The notes beneath the pieces are model-generated. The model was not told the origin of the DNA, searched no databases, and was given only the letters and a program-made list of their open reading frames with translations. A stretch of 64,000 nucleotides of DNA from Glandiceps talaboti (taxonomy: Eukaryota; Hemichordata; Enteropneusta; Spengelidae): positions 33,208,332-33,272,331 of the forward strand of contig NC_135549.1 in assembly GCF_964340395.1 (NCBI RefSeq). The letters run 5' to 3'. Position numbers and translations under genes: made by a program. Positions 58,124 through 64,000 of this stretch are shown piece by piece; positions within the stretch are counted from its first letter, which is position 1, and every line of letters begins with the position of its first letter.

Positions 58124-60017
58124 AGGTGATTCAAAATGCTCATATTCACTATTGCTATTTTGCTAGACGACATGTTTGTGAAATGTTTCAGTTCCCTTCG
58201 GATTTACTTCGAGAGTTTTCGGATATTTCCGGTCACACCTAGACCACAGGATTTTATGACGTCATAAGGAGACATGGTTAGCACATAGCCTATGACGAGC
58301 GTAGTCAACAGGTGAATAAAACTCAACAGCATTGTGAAAAAATACATTGCTGGTGGTTGTAATAGACATCAGTAAACAAAAACTACAGTCTACATGTCTT
58401 ATTAACCATTATTTACCGATATTTACTCACACTTCCTGACTAATTGTCAGTGTCTGTGGGTATAAATGCTAAAATATTATGTCCCCATATTATGGCAAAA
58501 TAAATCAAAATGGCTAGACTAGATATACATAAACACTTGTAATGTCGGATGTTTCACATTCAATGACTTTTATTTATCAGATTTTTAGCACAACTGAACT
58601 GAGGTTCAGTAGTGCTATAGGGATCGCCCGGCGTCTGTCTGTCTGTCTGTCTGTGTGTGTGTGTGTGTGTGTATGTGTGTAAACAACTTAAACTCAAAAA
58701 CTGCTGAACCGATTGCCTTGATATTTGGTGGGTCCATTACCTTGGGTGTGTAGTTGGGAAATTGTTCAAATCAAAATGATCGCATCACAGATGTGTGATT
58801 TGGGTCAAAAAATGTGATTTTTGGTCAAAAAACTTAAACTCAAACTACTGGGCAGATTGGTGCGAAATTTGGTGGGAACATTCTTAAGGGGATGTAAAGT
58901 AAGATTTGTCCATGACGGGATGATTCCATCAGTGATATGCAAATTAGGGCTAAAAATGTGTCATTTTGGTTAAAAATCTATAATTCCAAAACCACTGAGC
59001 AGATTGGGCTGAAATTTAATGGAAATGCATTTAGGGATGTATGGACGAAGATATGTTGCCAACGTCAATATTGTCCAATGATATATCATGAACACATCGC
59101 GATATTTGATTTGTTGGTTTCCTAAACTGTATACTTCGAATACCATGATTCGTTCCAAAATTCTTCTAATGAATATTAAATAGGCTTGTTGTATGAAGTG
59201 ATATCGCAGCAAGGGAAACCATACAAGTTTTCTTCCAGATGAGTTGCTAAAGTCATATAAATGACAACACGAAACTCACAAAATTTTGTAATTCTTTACA
59301 ATTTTTATTGCTGATAATATGGGTATTCTAATAGCAAGTATATCTATTCGAGATGAAATATGTTTACTTTGTTACTAAATGTGCCGTTCAAAAGGCGACA
59401 TCAGCGAGTACGAGTATAGTAGGCTAAAATATGCCGTCAACGCATCATGCATGTCGATGGTATTGTGATGCTTCTTATCGGCAAATAATAAAAAATCAGA
59501 TAAATAAAAGTCACTGAATGTGAAATACGCGACATTACAAGTGTTTATGTATAAATTATCTAGTCTAGCCATTTTGATTTATTTTGCCATAATATGGGGA
59601 CATAATATTTTAGCATTTATACCCACAGACACTGACAATTAGTCAGGAAATGTGAGTAAATATCAGTAAATGTTGGTTAATAAGACATGTAGAGTGTAGT
59701 TTTTGTTTACTGATGTCTATTACAACCACCAGCAATGTATTTTTTCACAATTCTGTTGAGTTTTATTCACCTGTTGACTACGCTCGTCATAGGCTACGTG
59801 CTAACCATGTCTCCTTATGACGTCATAAAATCCTGTGGTCTAGGTGTGACCGGAAATACCCGAAAACTCTCGAAGTAAATCCGAAGGGAACTGACTGAAA
59901 AAAGGTCATTTTAAGGTGTTTGCAGACGCATTTTTAAAGTTTTAAAACCAGAATACATTTCACAAACATGTCGTCTAGCAAAATAGCAATAGTGAATGTG
60001 AGCATTTTGAATCACCT
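58124..60017. mobile_element. Foldback DNA transposon with about 0.5-kb inverted arms, TTAA target duplication
   Basis: TTAA lies at 58120-58123 and 60018-60021. The left end reads AGGTGATTCAAAATGCTCA; the right end is its inverse (TTTTGAATCACCT). Arms run 58124-58586 and, inverted, 60017-59490; the left lacks about 60 bp present in the right. Outside the TTAA sites, the two flanks join into one continuous copy of the GATGATTCCATCAGTGATATG repeat, which proves insertion. The interior contains a CA-rich hairpin element (58584-59050). No transposase. A half copy is at 5785-6955. TTAA targeting points to piggyBac-like mobilisation. Confidence 0.92.
58584..59050 (+). mobile_element. CA-rich element with terminal hairpin, full copy, nested
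   Basis: The left end folds: TAGCACAACTGAAC (58586-58599), loop TGAG, then GTTCAGTAGTGCTA (58604-58617), one mismatch. Then come GGGATCGCCCGGCG, (GTCT)n, (GT)n and a body with CTCAAAAACTGCTGAACCG, ATTTGGTGGG(T/A)(C/A)CATT, GATTTGGGTCAAAAA, and a second body unit from 58920. It lies inside the foldback transposon, just at the inner end of its left arm. Confidence 0.85.
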
Positions 60018-60021
60018 TTAA

Positions 60022-60160
60022 GCATAGAATGATCTCCACAGTGATATGCAACTTAGGTGTAAAAATGTGAATTTTGGTCAAAAACTTGTATCTCAAAATG
60101 TACATGGTCAATGAGACTGAAATTTGGTGAGATATTTCCAGAAGTGTTATTCTGCAGATT
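60022..60160 (+). repeat. Right half of the CA-rich body interrupted by the foldback element
   Basis: GATCTCCACAGTGATATGCA, AATTTTGGTCAAAAACTT and the end GAAGTGTTATTCTGCAG, parallel to 62290-62430 (GGAGGTGTTATTCTGCAG). Confidence 0.8.
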
Positions 60161-60162
60161 TT

Positions 60163-61192
60163 TAGTCCCCGCGGGCGAAGTCCGGAACGGGGACTTATGG
60201 ATTGGGTTCCGTCTGTTCGTGCGTGCGTGCGTCCGTCCGTCCGTCCGCAGCCGTTTCTTGGAGATGCCTGGACCGATTTTTTTCAAACTTGGTACAGGGG
60301 CAACATGCTATGGCATACATATGCATGTCAATTTGTTTTATGATACGAGCCAATATGGCCGCCTAGCAACCATTTTGTTTGCGAATTTTCCCTGTCTAAA
60401 GCCATAACTCAGACATGCTTTAACAGATCTCATTCAAAGTTGGTATTAGGACAGTGTTCTATGACATACATGTGCATATTCATTGTTGTCATGATACGAT
60501 CCAATATGGCCGCCTAGCAGCCATTTTGTTTGTGAATTTTCATGTCCAAAGCCATAACTCAGACATGCTTGAACAGATCTCATTCAAAGTTGGTATTAGG
60601 ACAGTGTTCTATGACATACATGTGCATATCCATTTTCATTGTGATACGATCCAATATGGCTGCCTGGTAGCCATTTTGTTTGCGAATTTTCATGTCCAAT
60701 GCCATAACTCAGACATGCGTGAACAGATCTCATTCAAAGTTGGTATTAGGACAGTGTTCTATGACATACATGTGCATATCCATTTTCGTCTTGATACGAT
60801 CCAATATGGCTGCCTGGCAGCCATTTTGTTTATGAATTTTCCATGTCCAAAGCCATTACTAAGACATGCTTGAACAGATCTCATTCAAAGTTGGCATTAG
60901 GACAGCGTTCTATGACATACATGTGCATATCCATTTTCGTAGTGATACGATCCAATATGGCTGCCTGGCAGCCATTTTGTTTGTGAATTTTCCATGTCCA
61001 AAGCCATAACTCAGACTCCATTTTCATCGTGATATGATCCCCCATACCCAACCAATCCTTTATTGTTGGAGGCATATTCCATGTCCAACAAGCACACACA
61101 ACATATCTTAGTCTGTTTGTTTTAGGTTCACAAATGTTGTTGCGTGATCAGAGTAGTGATAATTCCTTAAAACCCAATTATAGCGGGGACTA
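60163..61192 (+). mobile_element. TAGTCCCCGC-ended element, copy 3 (complete)
   Basis: Starts TAGTCCCCGC (60163), ends GCGGGGACTA (about 61192). It has (CGTG)n/(CGTC)n at 60220-60248, about four core units of roughly 150 bp, then the unique part with TTCACAA and GTTGTTGCGTGATCAGAG. This is the best copy for defining the family. The continuous 139-codon frame at 60454-60873 is a by-product of the core units. Confidence 0.9.
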
Positions 61193-61229
61193 TGTCATTC
61201 TCAATGACTTGTCTTCTTCAAAACGTTTT

Positions 61230-61655
61230 GACCCAATTGCCCCTAGCAACCATGACCACGCTCTTAGCAACAACCAAATGCCAGTATATTTTGCTAAAAT
61301 AACAACAGCATATGGTAGGCAACTTCGCAAGTGAGGAAACATTCAAAAGAATATATGCAAATATCCCTAGCAACCATGACCATGACAATAGCAAAAACCA
61401 AGCGATGGTGTATTTCACAAAGATAACAACAGGGATTCTTAGACAAGTGAACATTCAAAAAGTGTAAAAAAACTATGTAAATATGCCTAGCAACAAGATC
61501 ATGCCCATAGCAACAGTGCAATGATCACATATATTGCAAAGATAACGGATCAATAGACAAGTAAATAAACATTCAAAAAATGTATGTAAATGTGCCTAGC
61601 AATATGACCTCACCCATAGCAACAGCAAATGATCATGTATATTGCAAATTTGGTG
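61230..61655 (+). repeat. CATAGCAAC-family repeat, about four tandem units
   Basis: Units of about 110 bp: CCTAGCAAC(C/A)ATGACCA, CATAGCAACAG, ATATTGCAAAGATAAC, AAACATTCAAAAAATGTAT. Confidence 0.9.
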
Positions 61656-62440
61656 TGTAGGTGTCATTTGATGAGCAGATATAGGTTTGTTGAAGACAAA
61701 TTGGGTGTAAAAATAGAATTTTGGGTAAAAATGCTTCAAAAATCTTCTCCAAAACTACTTGAGTTGCAATTTGTTATGTAGGCATCTTGGGATGAACAGA
61801 TATAAGTTTATTCAAGACAAATTGACTGGGTCATTAATATGGAAATTGGATCTAAAAATAAAATTTGGGGTAAAAATGCTTTAAAATCTTCTTCAAAACT
61901 ATTGAGCCAATTGAGTTGACATTTCCTGTGTTGATTGGGTTATTAATATGCAAATTAGGGGTAAAATAGTCTTTTTAGCACAACTGAACTGAGTTTAAAA
62001 TTTATTTATGAGATGGTGATTCCATCAGTGATATGCAAATTAGGTCTAACAAAGTATCTTTTTGGTCAAAAGTCTATAATTCAAAAATTATTGAGCAGAT
62101 GGGGTCTGAGATTTGGTGGGACATTCTTAGGAGGTGTTTAGAACATGACGATCCCATCAGTGATATGCAAATTAGGTCGACAAATATGTCTTTTTGGCCA
62201 AAAATCTATAACTACTAAAACTACTGAGCAGATTGGGCTGAAATTTAAATGGGACGCATCTGGAGATGTGTAGATGAAGCTGTATTCACAACATGATCAT
62301 CCCATTAGCGAGATGTAAATTAGGTTTAAAAATTTCAATTTTGTTAAAAAACTTACATCTTGAAAACTATATGATGAATGGGGCTGAAACTTGGTGGGAA
62401 TGTTTCTGGAGGTGTTATTCTGCAGTTGTTGTTCGAAACA
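61656..62440 (+). repeat. CA-rich element bodies, several tandem degenerate units
   Basis: Repeated GCAAATTAGG, TTTTTGGTCAAAA, ACT(A/T)(T/C)TGAGC(A/C)GAT and GATGATTCCATCAG words. A truncated hairpin end, TTTAGCACAACTGAACTGAG, lies at 61974-61993. Confidence 0.85.
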
Positions 62441-62530
62441 TTTTGATACAGATGGCCCTAGCAACCATGGTCATGCCCTTAGCAACAGTGAAATGATGAT
62501 GCATATTACAAAGATAACAACAGGCATAAT
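62440..62530 (+). repeat. CATAGCAAC-family repeat, single unit
   Basis: CCCTAGCAACCATGGTCATG, CCCTTAGCAACAGTG and ATTACAAAGATAACAACAGG. Confidence 0.8.
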
Positions 62531-62587
62531 AAAATAAATTGCATGGTTCCAATTACGCTCAATTTCAGAATAGGTGGGGTAGGTAGA

Positions 62588-62985
62588 TTTTTTAGCACAA
62601 CTGAACTGAGGTTCAGTAGTGCTATAGGGATCGCTCGGCGTCTGTCTGTCTGTCTGTCTGTCTGTCTGTGTGTGTGTGTGTGTGTGTAAACAACTTAAAG
62701 TCAAAAACCGCTGAACCGATTACCACGATATTTGGTGGGTCCATTACATTGGGTGTCTAGTTAGGAAATTGTTCAAATCAAAATGATCGCATCGTGTGAT
62801 TTGGGTCAAAAATGTTATTTTTGGTCAAAAAACTTAAACTCAGAAACTACTGGGCAGATTGATGCGAAATTTGTTGGGAACATTCTTAAGGGGGTGTAAA
62901 GTAAGATATGTTCATGACGGGATGATTCCATCAGTGATATGCAAATTAGGGCTAAAAATGTGTCTTTTTGGTTAAAAATCTAAAT
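62588..62985 (+). mobile_element. CA-rich element with terminal hairpin, full copy
   Basis: TTTAGCACAACTGAACTGAG at 62591 and GTTCAGTAGTGCTATAGGGA fold as at 58586. Then (GTCT)n, (GT)n and the body to about 62985. About 90% like the 58584 copy. Confidence 0.9.
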
Positions 62986-63190
62986 AAACATTCAAAAATG
63001 TATGTAAATATGCCTAGCAACAAGACCACGTCCATAGCAACAGCCAAATGATATCATATATTGTAAAGATAGCAACATCGTTGGATAGGCAACTGGATAG
63101 TCATTCACCAAATGAACACTTATTGTTAGCATGTTAGCATTTTTAAAAACTGTACAGTTGTGCTACAACGCCATTGGCGGTATTTTTATT
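62986..63190 (+). repeat. CATAGCAAC-family repeat with family end
   Basis: AAACATTCAAAAATGTATGT, CCATAGCAACAGCCAAATGA, then GTTGTGCTACAACGCCATTG. The ending GCCATTGGC(G/A)...TATTTTT also occurs at 20965, 46980 and 63890. Confidence 0.85.
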
Positions 63191-63535
63191 TTATTTCATT
63201 TCATATTTTTTTGTGAGTGTTTAGTTCAGGTTTTCCATTGTTTTCCAAATGGTCTCTGTGTTATTTATTTCTTCCTATCAGATGTACAGCCATTACAGAT
63301 TGGAAGAACAGTTTTATTTTGCCTTTTTAAGTTGATGTCAGTTTCCGCATCCACTATTTCTCTTGATATTTCACACAATTTTTGCAATTTTATTATTTTT
63401 TTCTCAAATATGTCAGAAAAGTTTAGGGTCGGCAGGGAAAAACTAGGTGTGGTTGGGTAACTGGAACCAAACAATTATTTTTATTATTTTCTTTTTTTTT
63501 TGGGGGGGGGGGGGGGGGGGGCTAAGTGAATAAAG
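63191..63535. other. Non-coding, poly-G tract
   Basis: T-rich, then about 21 G at 63501-63521. The frame 63131-63460 is low-complexity and not recognised as a gene. Confidence 0.6.
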
Positions 63536-63915
63536 AATAAAAAATGTGAATGTGGCTAGCAATGAGACAATGCCCATAGCAACAGCCAAATGATGGTTTC
63601 TATTGCAAAGATGAAAACTGGGAAGGGTAGCAAAGTGAATAAAGATTCCAAAAATGTATGCAAATATGCCTACTAACAAGACCATGCTCATAGCAACAGC
63701 CAGATGATGGTGTGTATCATAAAAATTATAACAGGGATTAATGGGTAAGCAAATAAAGATTCAAAAATATATGCAAATGTACCTGGCAACAAAACCATGC
63801 CAATAGCAACAGCCATATGGTGGCATAGGTATAATGTATCTAGCAACAAGACCACACCCATGGCAACAGACAAATAAAGTTGTGCTTCAATGCCATTGGC
63901 ACTATTTTTGTAAAA
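63536..63915 (+). repeat. CATAGCAAC-family repeat, three tandem units
   Basis: CCCATAGCAACAGCCAAATG, CTCATAGCAACAGCCAGATG, CCATGGCAACAGACAAATAA, ending TCAATGCCATTGGCACTATT. Confidence 0.88.
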
Positions 63916-64000
63916 TGGCTACTGTAATATAAAAGTACAACTTTCTGTGTGAAATGTGTTCTACAGTGTGTGAGTCAACATCATATGAAACCACTAACCA

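Overview
This is nuclear DNA of an animal: genes are split into short exons with GT...AG introns, the spacing is large, and (CA)n tracts, minisatellites, LINE fragments and small DNA transposons are everywhere. The abundant ACATGTACATG-type words and the dispersed repeat families suggest a marine invertebrate (amphioxus, hemichordate or mollusc-like). I cannot settle the species from sequence alone.

Two genes can be read, arranged head to head. On the minus strand, seven phase-compatible exons between 35.75 kb and 7.22 kb encode a signal peptide, one Ig domain, a fibronectin type III (FN3) domain, a Ser/Thr-rich linker and a second FN3 domain. This is the start of a cell-surface receptor or adhesion protein that continues past the left edge. 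On the plus strand, four exons between 42.95 kb and 52.26 kb encode most of FHIT, the fragile histidine triad diadenosine polyphosphate hydrolase, including its HVHVH catalytic motif. The last FHIT exon was not found and may lie beyond the right edge. None of the FHIT exons is obvious as a long ORF. They show by homology and splice signals.

The rest is repeats. From left to right: a transposon with a 151-bp core repeat (1-1042, again at 15.6 and 60.2 kb); a 41-bp satellite (1.28-4.0 kb); a 33-bp satellite inside the receptor gene (7.6-9.2 kb); an inverted-repeat element at 11.8 kb; 31- and 37-bp satellites (15.4-17.7 kb); a LINE 3' fragment (19 kb); two inverted-repeat DNA elements (21.8 and 23.2 kb); (CA)n/(CATA)n elements (27 and 31 kb); a long hairpin (32.7 kb); a 57-bp satellite with a transposon inserted in it (33.8-35.1 kb); LINE fragments (39-42 kb and 45 kb); 63-, 43- and 32-bp satellites in FHIT introns; AT-rich 32- and 40-bp satellites (55.3-58 kb); and a nest of elements to 64 kb, including a TTAA-flanked foldback transposon.

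The most unusual observation is that several minisatellites grow out of, or directly abut, 5' splice sites. The 33-bp array (receptor gene) and the 43-bp array (FHIT) consist of tens of copies of a real exon end plus its GTAAG donor, and the 31-bp array stops a few bases from a third donor. The two genes lie on opposite strands, so this looks like a recurrent process rather than one accident.
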